This document shows positions 47,333 through 60,190 of a stretch of 64,000 bases of DNA, one piece after another. The stretch comes from Antedon mediterranea (lineage: Eukaryota > Echinodermata > Crinoidea > Comatulida > Antedonidae), in NCBI RefSeq assembly GCF_964355755.1, contig NC_092674.1, positions 31,112,001-31,176,000 of the forward strand. Direction: 5' to 3'. Each line of letters starts with the position of its first letter. The first letter of the stretch is position 1. The notes under the pieces are model-generated. The model was not told the DNA's origin, did no database searches, and saw nothing but the letters and a program-made list of their open reading frames with translations. Made by a program: the position numbers and the translations under genes.

Positions 47333-50300
47333 TCTATTTTTTGTCATTAATAGTTATCATGTCTTCTTTCATTATATTAAGTAAACCCGTTTGATTTTCT
47401 TAAGTGTTTTATCCATTTAATTCTCACAAGAATTACATAAATACATTCCTATCAAGGTTGATAGTCTAGAAACTTATGTTACGTCACGATTCGTTACCAT
47501 GACAAAAAAGCTAAAATGGTGTTTTGGATTAATTCCTTTTCATTTATTAGCATTCATAAAATTATGAAAAATATAGGCCATATTTGTTTTACTTGGAGTA
47601 CAGTCGTAACACCTAACAAAGCGATTGCTATACAGGCACTGGAGTGAAGAAAACGGTGTCGGCTTCCGCGTAGGCTACATTACTTGATATCATAAGTTTA
47701 ATTATTTTTCATGGTTGGGTCGTTTTTTCACACTTTAAGTTATAACGAATAATGTGAAAAAATTTGACTATCGGTCGTCACAGACAAAAATTCTTAGAAT
47801 GAGTTCGAAATGATAGTTATTGATACGATATATGATATAGGCTAAGTTCCATGGTCACATAAGTACAGCATATGCTATTCAACTACGTTTTTATCTGTGA
47901 AAGGACATAAGAAAGGTCCCACCAATAATCAACACACAATTAAACATTTGTATAGATAAGGTCTACTTTTTGTAAAAACGATTCCTTTCTTTTTCGTAAC
48001 CTACATATGGTCAGTAGTCTTACCGGACCCAGAGGGCACACCTCTGTACCAATTAAATGTGTTGTCTGTCATAATGGAAATCATGTAATTTCAGGTGATA
48101 TGTATCCTACAGCAATAATGTATCTTTTAGGCCTGTTTTCTTTCAAATACCCCACCTGACGAACACGGTACACGGCTGTTTACTTCCTGTCCGGGATTGG
48201 CTACCATGCTGATGTTTAGCCTAGAGAAAATTAGTTCAATTGGACTTTAGGCAATTTGACTGAGTTGATGTACGGGCTATGATTATTAAATCTTATCGTT
48301 AAATCGTGGGATATATGGGCTTTTATGGTAATTAATTTGGTCTTTAGGGAACAAATCTTGCCTGATTTACTTGCCCATAAGCGACACATTCACACCTTGT
48401 CCCACCGATTTCAAGGATCCATAAAAGTGAGAAAGTTGCATCTCGCAAACGTTCAATCCATATAACATTACTTAACTTTAGGAATTCAGAATTTTGTAAA
48501 TTTAATTGGTTTTGATACCCTAGTAATTACAATAGGAATACCGGCATGGCACGCGCGCGTGTGTTTAACTGATTTATTGTTAAATATTTTTGATATCAGT
48601 ATCTGTTTAGATTAATATTTGTTGTAAAATATTATACTCAAAAATATTTAAACACAAGAACGTAAGCCCACCGTATTGACCTTCCTATTCAAACATTATT
48701 GGCCTTTTATACGGTAGCACAATTAATGTGATAAAACATCTATAAAAAATACATAATTCATTAGATTAGAAAGCTCAAAATTGTGTTTATAATAATGATA
48801 CAATTTATAATTCATTTAAAAAAAAAAGGAGTAATCATCATGCCCCCAGGCTAGGTTACGCCCAGACGCGCGTACAAAACGTGTTAGCTTATTAAAGAGA
48901 TAGCAGTTACATTTATGTTGGTATTATTAATCATGCACGGAATATGAATGTTTATGAAATAAATGTTATCATGATTGGGAAAACAATTCCAGAATATTTA
49001 ATAGTTGTGATGACGTCATTCCTTCAGTCTTGATATTTGAAAATATTTTATTCTTCTCAATATGCGGAACCACTGGATTGTAGTAGGCCTACTGTCAGTA
49101 CTTGATACGCATATAAACGAGTGATTTTGAAGGCGTTTGTTCCTGCTAGTCTTTTGGGTACTCGTGCAAGAGTCAGATGTTTTTAAAAAGGCACGCGAAT
49201 AGAAGTACACACCTCGCCCATGGGCCACGCAATTTACAAAAAACAATGTTGACAATTATTAGAACGAAAAGTAACAATAAATTAATACCGTGAACAGAAA
49301 TTATACTTAAGCACGCCTTAATAACTTGTGTAACAATATCTTTTTAAAATTGCCATTATTTTAGCTTACCTGTCCCTTCTACGACCTGACGTATGCCACC
49401 TAATAAGATTATAAGTCTGCCTGTTTTGTTCTAGGTAAAACAAACGCCGTTACCTGTACAAACATCGTGAAATCACCTAGAAAACATACGATTAAATCTT
49501 TACACCTGCCCAAGCTGTACACCCTAATGTTTATTTTGCAGTTTATTAAGTTTATTAAGTAAAAAGAGATTAAATTTAAAACCTCACTTGTTGACATTGG
49601 TAAACAATAGGAAGGATTAAGAATTTTGAAACTGTACTCTTTGCTTTCGAATCAAATTATTCGATCGACAGATTTTGAATTGGGAGCGGATGCGGTCGTA
49701 AAATGCTACGTCTGGCTAAATTAATGTGATAAACAATGCATTATTTTTATTTGCACGTGGCAAGAGTCGACACGCGCCAAATTTGCGCTAGGAGAAAGGA
49801 TTTCATGATTGTTTTATATGATACGCAATATTCATCTATATATTTCCTCTGTTTTATAATGTAGGTCGCGTATCTATCGGCGTGGGTAGAATGTTGCTAT
49901 TGTGGGTACCGTAACCTAAATAATGTTGCCTAGAACATGAAATCTGAATCTATTTATTTGTTTCATCTTCAGTTTATGCGCTATTTTTTTTTTGTTAATT
50001 TCCTTATTAGGGGTTTTTATATAAATTTCCGTACACGAATGTTAACTAATGTTTCGTTTAGAGATAAAATTGTTTAAAGCCACTCTAAACAATTCATCAG
50101 AATCATCGGTTCGCACTCATCATGCGCTGCTAACTGACACGTAATACAGATATTATTAACGCGGGCGCAAACAAAAGGGTGAAGACGGTACCACCAGATT
50201 ACCGATGTACACGTATAAATGATATATAACTTGAATAAGCATTCGCTTTTATATCAGTGACACAGCTCAACATAAAGGTGCGTACAGTTAAACACAATAC

Positions 50301-51243
50301 CTGTATTTAGAAAATAAAGTACAATACAATGGCCTATATTACAAAACAACTATATATTAGTTAGGTCAGTTATTACCATACAGTATCCTGACGTAATAAA
50401 AAGTTACCGAGAGAAAATTATTATTATATTATGACGTCATTGAGATCTACCCCTGCCCTTATTATTATAGAAAATGAACATTTTGAAAGGAGCTTACTGC
50501 TGAACTTAAATTTGACTCATTTACAAATTGCGGTAGAAAACGTAAATGTTTTTATCTTAAAACCGTAAGATGAAGATTTATGTTGTATCAACTATTGTAT
50601 ACAATCGTCAAGTGTATTTAGTCAAGTGTATTTATTGATAGTTGAAATGCTTCTAGCGAAAGTTTAAACTTATCCCACGAGAATGATTCTAAATATGTGA
50701 GAGATGCACTTTTAACTATGTTGAATATCATTATGTTCGAATCCTTCATTGCGCACTAAACATGCACGGGCATTTTCAGTATAAGCAAAGAAACTATAAA
50801 AGTTAAGATATAAAAAGATAGGCAATATCCTGCACCTCCTGCCTTCGTGATCGATCAACCTGACGCATACCCGAGGAATTCCTTATCAAGATAGTTTGTC
50901 ATTAAATGATCGATCTGTTCTCATTTAGTTCACAGAAACGCGACAGATTGGTACCTATCCTGATCCCGGCTGGCCCGCATCTGACGGTTTATCTAAAAGG
51001 GTGAGGTGTTCATTTGCGGTGGATAATATTATCCTTAATCTATTCTCCTTATTTCATTCGTAGAATGAGTCTCACCTGTTATAGGTTTATTTCCATTTAT
51101 TATTAATATTATCCTCATTATTAGATTTTGAATCTTGGGAGAATAAAATCACACTATTCCTATTTCAAACTTTATTGCAAAAGAATCTGTATACCATGCA
51201 CAACAAACACAATCATTCTAATGGCGTTAATGTTCTTTTTTAT

Positions 51244-51297
51244 CAGATATTAACACACTGCATATTTAAGTTGCTGTTCTGATATTAATAAGACAAC
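51244..51297 (+). repeat. Dispersed repeat piece, copy 1
   Basis: About 54 bp containing TTAACACACTGCATATTTAA and GTTGCTGTTCTGATATTAAT recurs, with a few changes, at 55885-55937 in the same orientation inside a MAT2B intron. The parent element is not identified. Confidence 0.7.
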
Positions 51298-51520
51298 ATT
51301 CTAAATGAATTACTACTACATGTATTTATTAAATTATGTTACTTTTCTATCATGATTAACACTTTTTACATTAATAGAGGGCACTCAACTAAAATCAATC
51401 AAATCTCCTAGGTAACAAAAGCGGAAACGCGTGTAGCACGCATAAAAGTCGCACCGGAAGTGCGTGGTGTGGATGGAGCGCAACAATGAGTTTTCTCAGG
51501 CCTATAAGAACGTCAAATTA

Positions 51521-53569
51521 CAGGCCCGTATCCAGGGGGGGGGGGGGGTGCGTTGGGTGCAGACGCACCCCCCCAAGTCCCAAAAGGTCCACTATTTCCT
51601 CGGTTGGTATTTTTTCTTGTCTTGTTTAACTAAAGACAATATCATTATATATATACAAAATTTACATTATCAATGGTATACAAACAAAAATATGCTAATA
51701 TAAAATGAAAAAATACCGGTAATTAAATTACGGAATCTGAACTGACTACAAACTTGATGTAAAACATGCGCAGTCGATCATGTGACGACAAGCAATAGCT
51801 TAGCGCTTCATGTACGCGGTACGCGGTATAATATACAGTAAAAACGTTCGCGTTCACTTCATATAGCTTCAGCGCCTAGAAATTAAAACCACGATGTTCC
51901 ATTGACCGTGAGAGTACGTCAGAGGGCTAATATGCACTTTTATGCATTCATTATTGCCAGCGATCTAACTTACTAATAAACATTAGCTAGGTACGCACTT
52001 GTCTGGCGGTATCCCTTTGTACGAATCGTTCAACGTTGGGTCGAGACGCGTGATATCAAGTTTCATCCAGGGACCAAAATGTGTAATGTAGTTATTTTCC
52101 AGGCGAAGTTTACCGACGGTTACCGAATGGAACACGTGTACTTTTTGTCGGGGAATATAATATACAGTAAAAAGCGTTCGCGTTCACTTCGTAGCTAGCT
52201 TCAGCGCCTAGAAAACCGCGACGTTTCATTGACCGTGAGAGTACGTCAGAGTGATAATATGCACTTTATATGCATTCATTATTGCCAGCGATCTAACTTA
52301 CTACTAAACAATAGCTAGGTACGCACTTGTCTGGCGGTATCCCTTTGTACGAATCGTTCAACGTTGGGTCGAGACGCGTGATATCAAGTTTCATCCAGGG
52401 ACCAAAATGTGTAATGTGTTATTTTCCAGGCGAAGTTTACCCACGGTTACGTCGTGTACTGCGTCGACGTACGCTACACTACAGCAAAAACGAATTATGT
52501 TAATTGTTCGTTTGTTCACCAATTTTTTTTATTTACAAGTAACCTTCTGTACCGTGGGGCACCTAAAATAAATTTTTCATCTATTACTAAACAAAAAAAC
52601 ATGCCATTTTCGCTTAGCCAACATTATAGCTATAGTTATTACATTTTCAATATCCTGTATGTCATGAATTTCTCACCACTCGGAAGTCCAGATGGTACGC
52701 ATGCATACACCTGGGAGGAATAAACTTTTTTCCCCGACTGAAAAAGGTCTACGCTTGCGTTTTTAAGCCTCTAGGCCTGATGTTTCCAAAGTATAAAATG
52801 CAATTTTTTGAAGACCTGCAGCTCTAGTTTTAAACATTTTCTTAGCTCAGCCCCAACAATAAAGCTGGTCGTATTTCGAAGAACAAGAAGTACATTTTCC
52901 GAGACCTAGCATCTCTATTTTTCAAACATTTCTTAGCTCAGTCACAACCCATGATAGGGACTTATATATTTTTTTTCATGTTTTGAAGTATAATAAGTCC
53001 AATTTCCGGGACCTCCAACTCTATTTTTCTAAATTTTCTTTGAACTTTTATTTTTTAAATTGAAAAATATGGATTGAAACAGTCATCGCGCATCGTTTTT
53101 TTGCACGCAGTATTTTATTTATGCATTATAAAAAATGGAAAAAATGGCTACCCTAAATCTGATTAAAAAGACCTCAAATGACGCTAGAACGCGTTGCTTC
53201 CGGGGGCTTCGCCCCCCTGGACCCCACCGGGGGCTCTTGGCGGCCCCTGGCCCTCAGCCTAGTGATGCTCGCTTCGCTCGCATAGCCCCCTCATCGGGGA
53301 ATGTAGCCCCCGCGTCGGGAAGATCCTGGCGCCACCCCTGCTGAGTTGGCCTCATCATGAAAGCGTTAAGTTCTGGTGTCCATCGTTCAACTAGCCCAAG
53401 CCACAACAGACAGTCTTACATCAGTCTTTAGAACGTCAAATAACGCAAATTTTTCCAGGGCCTTCGGCCCCTGGACCCTGACCGGGGGCCCTTGGCGGCC
53501 CCCTGGCCCCCAGCCATTGTTGCTCGCTTCGCTCGCACCCCCCCATTATAAATGCTGCATACGGGCCTG
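51521..53569. mobile_element. 2-kb non-autonomous DNA transposon with 5-bp target duplication
   Basis: Perfect 11-bp inverted ends (CAGGCCCGTAT / ATACGGGCCTG) are flanked on both sides by AATTA. The left tip continues into a run of 13-14 G and a CACCCCCCC counterpart, and the right tip into a C run. CAG-type ends suggest a hAT relative, and a 5-bp duplication would fit the hAT5 group (tentative). The interior has a 300-bp tandem duplication (51828, 52156), three diverged copies of a TTTGAAGTA..GACCT..TCTTAGCTCAG unit (52775, 52870, 52978) and two copies of a GC-rich CTTCGCCCCC / CTTGGCGGCCCC block (53190, 53455). No transposase frame is present. The small open frames inside are explained by these repeats. 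Confidence 0.75.
51828..52455. repeat. Tandem duplication of about 328-bp period inside the transposon
   Basis: Both copies begin TATAATATACAGTAAAAA, run through GTTCGCGTTCACTTC, CATTGACCGTGAGAGTACGT, TTGTCTGGCGGTATCCCTTT and GGGTCGAGACGCGTGATATC, and end GAAGTTTACCGACGGTTAC. They differ by scattered substitutions and short indels. Confidence 0.9.
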
Positions 53570-54766
53570 AATTAATGAGGTGGACGAAAGTGTGAGATAA
53601 TTTAATATCATTAAACCAAATAAAAAGAGTTTGTTGTAGTTTGTTTTCACGCTTGTCATTGTCACGTTGTCCACATTGATTGATCACCAGGTATCAGGTA
53701 TTGTATAAATTGTTCCCGTCACTATTTTCAAATGACCAGTAAGTTCCATGCTGACGTCTCGACAAAAGGGGTCAGATGAATATAAATATAAGCAAAACAT
53801 TCTTAACTGGTGATATCGGGCTGGTACGTTAGTGAGTAGCATTTCATTTATGTGGATTTAGTCTCTTGCCCTACTAGTACCCCCTCCATAATTACTTTAC
53901 CACCAGCAGTAGATAGCAAACTAAGCATTTCCGTGGTTTAAGAGAGAGAAAAAAACAAAAGCCGCTATCGGTACCCTCACAATTGGCAAGGACACGACCT
54001 GTGTATCTTGTCTTCCCTTTTGGCCGAGTTCACATAAAATAATAGGGATTACTTGTTCGACCTTTTCACATTTGTGGTCATAATCATATTAAATTGATCT
54101 ACGAATATTAAAAAAAAATGTTTTTCTTAATAGGGTCATGGCAGTTCACGAAAACGTGTGAAAATGGCATTAAAAAAAGAGACTATGAATTTGAAGGAAT
54201 GTTGTTGTTTCTTGTCATTAGCAACTAGTTTGCTTTGCATAAATTGGATGTCTTTCTCTCGTGCTGTTAATTGTTATAAATCTGGAAAGTGATTTTCTAT
54301 ACTTTCTTATGTAATTGTACATAGGCCTACACATGCAGAAATTAGTTTTCAATTCCCAATAAGCATAGAGGGCGCTATTACTATTTTTTGGAGAGTCAGG
54401 AAGCTACGTTTTAGTCTTTCTATACCGCACAGTAATTATTATTACAGTATTACATAATAGTTAAAAAAAAAATTAATTTACAAACGTAATTTTAATGTAT
54501 CCTTAAATTAAACCCAAATAAATTAAAGTACTGTAAACAAGTAAATCAATATTGTATTATGTCTAGTTTTTACTAAGATTGAAGACAGCAGGAAGAATTA
54601 TTATACCCAAAATAATTAAATTCAATAAAATTATTTGTTATCCAAATAACTATAACAGTTATTTATGATCATATTCACGATTTATTTCAGTAAAATGTTC
54701 TTATATTTTCATTATAATATTTCAATAAATCAGGGAGAAATTTATAATATGATTATTATTAAAAAG

Positions 54767-56451
54767 TCACAAATATGGTGATAACGCTTCCTTAATGCCT
54801 TCCTGGAATGGTGTTCTCTGCCCGATACCGAGTGCTTCTAAATCAGATGTATCAAGCTGAGCGTTCTTAGGCCTTGGTGCTCCAGGAGGAGCATTCTGAT
54901 TGGCTTGCAAGTGGTCATGTGGTAGATTGAATATTTCAGCCATTTTAACCGCCATTGTAAACTTTGTCAGTTGTTCATTATTACTCCAATGATACGTGCC
55001 TTTGATGGATGAATCCTGTGAAGTAAAAATATCAGTTTGTAAATACTGACCTACCAACACATGTGGCAGTATGTGTACATGTTTTTACCATAATGCGAGG
55101 TAAAGGAAACCCCAAACTCCCTCCTATCTCTTGAAGCATTTTCTGTCATTCAACATTACACTTTCCATATTTTTTTTGTTTTGGGCAGGATGGTTTGTTA
55201 TTGTGCCAAACTATTATATATAAATTATATTCATAAATAATTTTTTGTTCGCGTTTACCTTAGACTGTTTTTCTGCCAACTGTTTAATGACAGCAGCGAC
55301 ATCTTGTGTGTGTGTTGGAAAGCGTTGTTGGTAGTGACACATACTTCCTGGTTTGGACGAGTCCTTCACAGCATTGAATAAAATTGTAACGGCACTCTCG
55401 GAAAGAAATTCTATTTGCCCGTAAAGGATCGGTACACGAAGCACAACAGCACCTGTCAATCAAGTAAAATATATGATTTAATTTATTGTGAATTAAAAAA
55501 AAACCTGATGGTGTTCAGCTTCAAATACCATACCGTCTGGGTTTAAATCTTGTTTAAGGCATTTTTCACATAAACCTTTTTCAAAATGCCTTGATATGTT
55601 AGATGTGAACCATGTATTTTAAACTTACTTGGATTGCATTGCAGTACAACCTTTTCACCATCTAGTTTGCTTTGACCATAATCATTCAAAGGGTTGGGTT
55701 GGTCCATTGGTTTATAGGGAGGTTTTGTTCCATCAAATACATAATCAGTACTGATATAAACCAAAAATGTGTTAAGCTCCCCTGCAAAACAATAGAAAAT
55801 TCACAAATCACAAATGTACCAAAATGGTGGTATTTAAAGTAATAGTGTAACTTGCATGTGCAGCCAATCATTTTTTTTTTTATCATATATCAACACACTA
55901 CATATGTTTTAAGTTGCTGTTCTGATATTAATAAGACCATGCAAATGCGGGATTTTCCATTCATTTTCATTTTCATCATTGGGAAATTATAGGGATTTTC
56001 CAGTTACGCATAATAAGTTAAATCATGTCTGCTGAAGTGTTTGTGATTTGTTCAATCCCATAAATAATTACCACAGAGTTTTGCAATAACCTCCGTAGCA
56101 CCAACGTTTAACTTCTTTGTTTCACCAGGTTTATTTTGTACGATATCTGGCCGTCTTTCTGCAGCGGAATGAACAACAACATCAGGCTGGGGAAAAAACA
56201 TTTTAATATTTTACTACTGTATTTACAACTTGTATAATGTTGTGCAAATTTGGTATATATGTTATTTGTACCTTAAATGTGTTGAGTGTGTCTTTGATCG
56301 CGGTTTCGTCTGTAAGATCCACTTTCTTTAGGTTGTTACCAGACCGTGAGAATGCCAGACCCAGTACTTCCCATGATGCATTGTTGCTGAATTCCTTAAG
56401 GATGGCTCTTCCCAGTAGACCTGATGCACCGGTTATTAAGACTTTTTTCAT
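54767..56451 (-). CDS. MAT2B: Methionine adenosyltransferase 2 regulatory subunit beta
   Basis: Five exons on the minus strand: 56451-56272, 56186-56073, 55781-55629, 55452-55259 and 55015-54767, with GT..AG introns and continuous phase. The product is about 297 residues. It begins [18 protein letters not shown], the GxxGxxG nucleotide-binding turn of an extended short-chain dehydrogenase fold. It continues with the family block [14 protein letters not shown], then the [11 protein letters not shown] region, [22 protein letters not shown] and the ending [16 protein letters not shown]. In animals this protein binds the catalytic subunit MAT2A and modulates S-adenosylmethionine synthesis. It does not itself catalyse the step. 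The start lies directly before the nucleotide-binding strand, so the longer N-terminus of the main vertebrate isoform is absent or on an unseen exon. A possible polyadenylation signal (AATAAA) lies about 80 bp past the stop. Confidence 0.95.
55885..55937 (+). repeat. Dispersed repeat piece, copy 2 (MAT2B intron)
   Basis: It matches the 51244-51297 segment (TCAACACACTACATATGTTT, AAGTTGCTGTTCTGATATTA). It lies in the intron between MAT2B exons 2 and 3. Confidence 0.7.
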
Positions 56452-56677
56452 AATCGTCTCTTAACCTACTTTCAAACATAAATGTTATACATTTTAAAAT
56501 AAAATGTTACTACAGTAGTATATTGACAATCTTATTCAGGTCAACCGCTTAATCATCCAACAGTTAATAATAAACACTAATAATAATAGTGTGTATTTTA
56601 ATTAAATCATTACCAATTTTATTTCAAACTAGACTACATTAATAGAGATAGGCTAAGTCTTAAGCCTAGGCCTAGTG

Positions 56678-57063
56678 CTAATAATAAGAACTGACAGAGG
56701 CTGCTTCTTCATAGGGTTGGAGACAGTAGTCAGAGAGTGCAGCCACCCTCGACTCAGTTATGTTATTCTTGTTCCCATTTCCGTCACTTCCACGGAAGGG
56801 TTTCTTGTTGTTGGATGGAGCGGTTGACCTAAAATTATAGAGAATTTGGTAAAATTAAATGTAATCATTCTATCTGTACATTTGTTAGCTTTAAACAATG
56901 TTTATCTTCTTACAGCTAGTTAATAATGACAGTGATGTTACAATGTTTACTTCTTGAATTTCCGTTCCGCACCGCTGCCCACACGTCGTCCGCGACGATA
57001 CGCTTCGTCAAGTTTTTGCATGATGGGAAGGATGTGTACGACGCCACTTACGTCTGGATTTAG
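56678..57063 (-). CDS. Small unidentified gene, two 3' coding exons
   Basis: The last two exons of a minus-strand gene are clear: 57063-56951 and 56828-56678 (TAG). They join in phase 2 with good splice sites (ACTCAG acceptor, AA/GTAAAC donor, TTTTAG acceptor). They encode about 88 residues: a LNPDVSGVVHILPIMQKLDE start, a basic run AYRRGRRVGSGAERKFKK, an Asn/Gly-rich middle and an ALSDYCLQPYEEAASVSSYY end. I recognise no family. The basic middle and acidic/tyrosine tail suggest a small nucleic-acid- or protein-binding factor, no more than a guess. It lies 227 bp from the MAT2B start on the same strand. Its upstream exon(s) must lie beyond the repeat-filled stretch to the right. A candidate at 62408-62442 has the wrong phase to join directly. 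Confidence 0.6.
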
Positions 57064-57325
57064 CTGAGTAATAAAATTAAAGTAGAAAGGACAAAGGTAT
57101 TTTCTTGCTTGTATATGCATTTTATTTTAGTTATAAATAAGTTTTATGTAAGAAATAGGGTATATATTTAAAAATATGCTTTTTAGATTAAGTGTGATAA
57201 ATCTAGAGTAGGTCTAGGTGGGCCTAAGGCCAGGCCCACCACCAGGGCTAGGCTAGGCCTAGCCTACTACTAGTAGGCCCAGCAGGCTTCTAGTAGGTCT
57301 AGGCTGGTCAACCCGTACCCAAACC

Positions 57326-58848
57326 GGCGCTAATGCAGTTTCGTACCCACCCCTTAAAATTACTCAAAATATTCATCCAACCTACTCACGAGTTGTCTAC
57401 AACATTCTGCAATCATAAAATTGTAAAAAATCGGAATTTTTTTATTTAAAACTATTTTTAATCAATTAATACTGAGCACCCTTCGGAAATACATCGCCAG
57501 CTTAGCTTCGCGAAAATCATCGCTAGGCCTGCCGATAAAAGTACGGAGGCCTCACAGGACATTAACTCTATTAATAGAGTAAACAGTTGCGTTCTATAGA
57601 GGGCGTAGTTACTAACGTTTAAAGCACGCACCAAATAATTATAATTTTCATTATTTCCGACATGCGTTTCGTATTTTTAATAAAGAAAAGAAATACTATA
57701 CAATTGCTGTATTCATCATTGTGTGTATCATCATAATTTTGTTATGTTTTTAATTTGTTCTTTCATTTTACTAGTAGAATTTCACACATAAAAGAAGATA
57801 AATATGGAACTGCTGACTCTTGAAGATATAAGTACTGACCAATTTTCCTCTGTTTTAGTTTATTTTACATTATGGTTTGTAGGTCAAATAAATAAATGAA
57901 ATGAATAAAAAGAATTACAGTACTTCATTCCTGAGTTACATTGTTAATGTTATAACACAATAATCAAGCTATGACGAATTAATTGTTTTAGTATTTGTTA
58001 TCACTAGCTATACTAGAAACGCTAATGGTTTCCCTGTTTTAAGATTTTATAGAAGTATATTATTATTAATTAACATTTTTTATTCACCTATGAAAGACCT
58101 CTTCAAATACATGGAAATAGGAAATGCAACAAAAACAGAAAGATATAATTTATTGAAATGTAATGTACAGTAATACAATAATTATAATAAAAATGTTTTC
58201 CATCAATTACTAGAATTTATTTTACTTCTGCTGACACTGAATACATCATTTCATGTCTTTCATTTCTTCTTTTTTATCTTCTTTCCTGTTGTGTTTATTA
58301 AAATAAAATCAAATAAAACATTACATAATGAAGCAACTATTCATTAATTTATTTCAACAATATTTTATGAGGGTGGTCCATCCAGCCGAAGCTGATCATT
58401 AGGGACCCTTACAAAAAATATAATTTGACAAGACAATAACACACAATATTCAAAATAAATAGAAGTTCTAAAAATTAACAACATAATTAAACACAAAATA
58501 TTTCTTTATGAAAAAAACTTAAAATCCGTTTCACGAGGAACATGTAAAAAATATTTTATTATCGCCATAATATGATCATAACAGCGTCCTCTATAGATCG
58601 ATGCCCTATGAGGCCTCCGTACTTTCATCGGCAGGCCTAGCGATGATTTTCGCGAAGCTAAGCTGGCGATGGATTTCTGAAGGGTGCTCAATTATTAATT
58701 GATTAAAAATAGTTATAAATAAGAAATTATCGATATTTTACCATTTTATGCTTGCTAAATGCTGTAGACAACTCGTGAGTAGGCTAGATGAAGTATTGAA
58801 ATCATTTTGAGTAATTTTAAGGGTTGGGTACGAAACTGCATTAGCGCC
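57326..58848. mobile_element. Long-TIR element C, copy 1 (8-bp target duplication CCCAAACC)
   Basis: The ends are GGCGCTAATGCAGTTTCG and its inverted copy CGAAACTGCATTAGCGCC. Similarity between the two ends extends about 280 bp inward (GTACGGAGGCCTCA, TTAGCTTCGCGAAAATCATC). CCCAAACC is repeated exactly on both flanks. No coding frame is seen. An 8-bp duplication suits hAT, P or Merlin-type elements; the superfamily cannot be decided. Confidence 0.85.
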
Positions 58849-58973
58849 CCCAAACCAACCCGTACCCATGCCAACTCGTACCCAACTTGGCTAACCCGTA
58901 CCCAAATAATTGGTCAACTCGTACCCACTTTGGCTAACCCGTACCCAAACCAACCCGTACCCATGCCAACTCG
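58849..58973. repeat. Remnant of the repeat array between the two element C copies
   Basis: 125 bp of AACCCGTACCCA / AACTCGTACCCA units joined by AATTGGTC, CTTGGCT or CATGCC. It forms the loop of the large palindrome. It belongs to the same array as 57304-57325 and 60191-60315. Confidence 0.85.
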
Positions 58974-60190
58974 GGCGCTAATGCAGTTTCGTACCCACCC
59001 CTTAAAATTACTCCAAATGATTTCAATACTTCATCTAGCCTACTCACGAGTTGTCTACAGCATTCAGCAAGCATAAAATGGTAAAATATCGATAATTTCT
59101 TATTTATAACTATTTTTAATCAATTAATAATTGAGCACCCTTCAGAAATCCATCGCCAGCTTAGCTTCGCGAAAATCATCGCTAGGCCTGCCGATGAAAG
59201 TACGGAGGCCTCATAGGGCATCGATCTATAGAGGACGCTGTTATATGATCATATTATGGCGATAATAAAATATTTTTTACATGTTCCTCGTGAAACGGAT
59301 TTTAATTTTTTTTCATAAAGAAATATTTTGTGTTTAATTATGTTGAATTCTATTTATTTTGAATGTTGTGTGTTATTGTCTTGTCAAATTATATTTTTTG
59401 TAAGGGTCCCTAATGATCAGCTTCGGCTGGATGGACCACCCTCATAAAATATTGTTGAAATAAATTAATGAATAGACATGAAATGATGTATTCAGTGTCA
59501 GCAGAAGTAAAATAAATTCTAGTAATTGATGGAAAACATTTTTTATTATAATTATTGTATTACTGTACATTACATTTCAATAAATTATATCTTTCTGTTT
59601 TTTAATTCTTTTTATTCATTTCATTTATTTATTTGACCTACAAACCATAATGTAAAATAAACTAAAACAGAGGAAAATTGGTCAGTACTTATATCTTCAA
59701 GAGTCAGCAGTTCCATATTTATCTTCTTTTCTGTGTGAAATTCTACTAGTAAAATGAAAGAACAAATTAAAAACATAACATAATTATGATGATACCCACA
59801 ATGATGAATACAGCAATTGTATAGTATTTCTTTTCTTTATTAAAAATACGAAACGCATGTCGGAAATAATGAAAATTATAATTATTTGGTGCGTGCTTTA
59901 AACGTTAGTAACTACGCCCTCTATAGAACGCAACTGTTTACTCTATAGAGTTAATGTCCTGTGAGGCCTCCGTACTTTTATCGGCAGGCCTAGCGATGAT
60001 TTTCGCGAAGCTAAGCTGGCGATGTATTTCCGAAGGGTGCTCAGTATTAATTGATTAAAAATAGTTTTAAATAAAAAATTATTGATTTTTTACAATTTTA
60101 TGATTGCAGAATGTTGTAGACAACTCGTGAGTAGGTTGGATGAAGATTTTGAGTAATTTTAAGGGGTGGGTACGAAACTGCATTAGCGCC
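58974..60190. mobile_element. Long-TIR element C, copy 2, opposite orientation (8-bp target duplication CCAACTCG)
   Basis: It has the same terminal GGCGCTAATGCAGTTTCG ends and is inverted relative to copy 1. It is about 300 bp shorter, having lost internal sequence corresponding to roughly 58250-58345 and smaller pieces. CCAACTCG flanks both sides exactly. Its own duplication shows an independent insertion rather than an inverted duplication of copy 1. Confidence 0.85.

Larger units (their letters stand above)
43000..51515. other. Gene-poor AT-rich stretch
   Basis: No gene can be supported. Apart from the family B copies (44535, 47195) and the palindrome at 46423, the stretch has only short AT-driven frames. 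The 166-codon minus frame at 44248-44748 overlaps a family B element and has no motif. GC-richer dots such as GGCACGCGCGCGTGTG (48546) are isolated. Confidence 0.45.

Noticed and set aside
53135-53687. Pro/Gly-rich frames on both strands
   Set aside because: They are read-through of GC-rich internal repeats of the 2-kb transposon.
58807-59076. 89-codon plus frame (PTRTHANSYPT...)
   Set aside because: It is a translation of the CCCGTACCCA array and element C ends.
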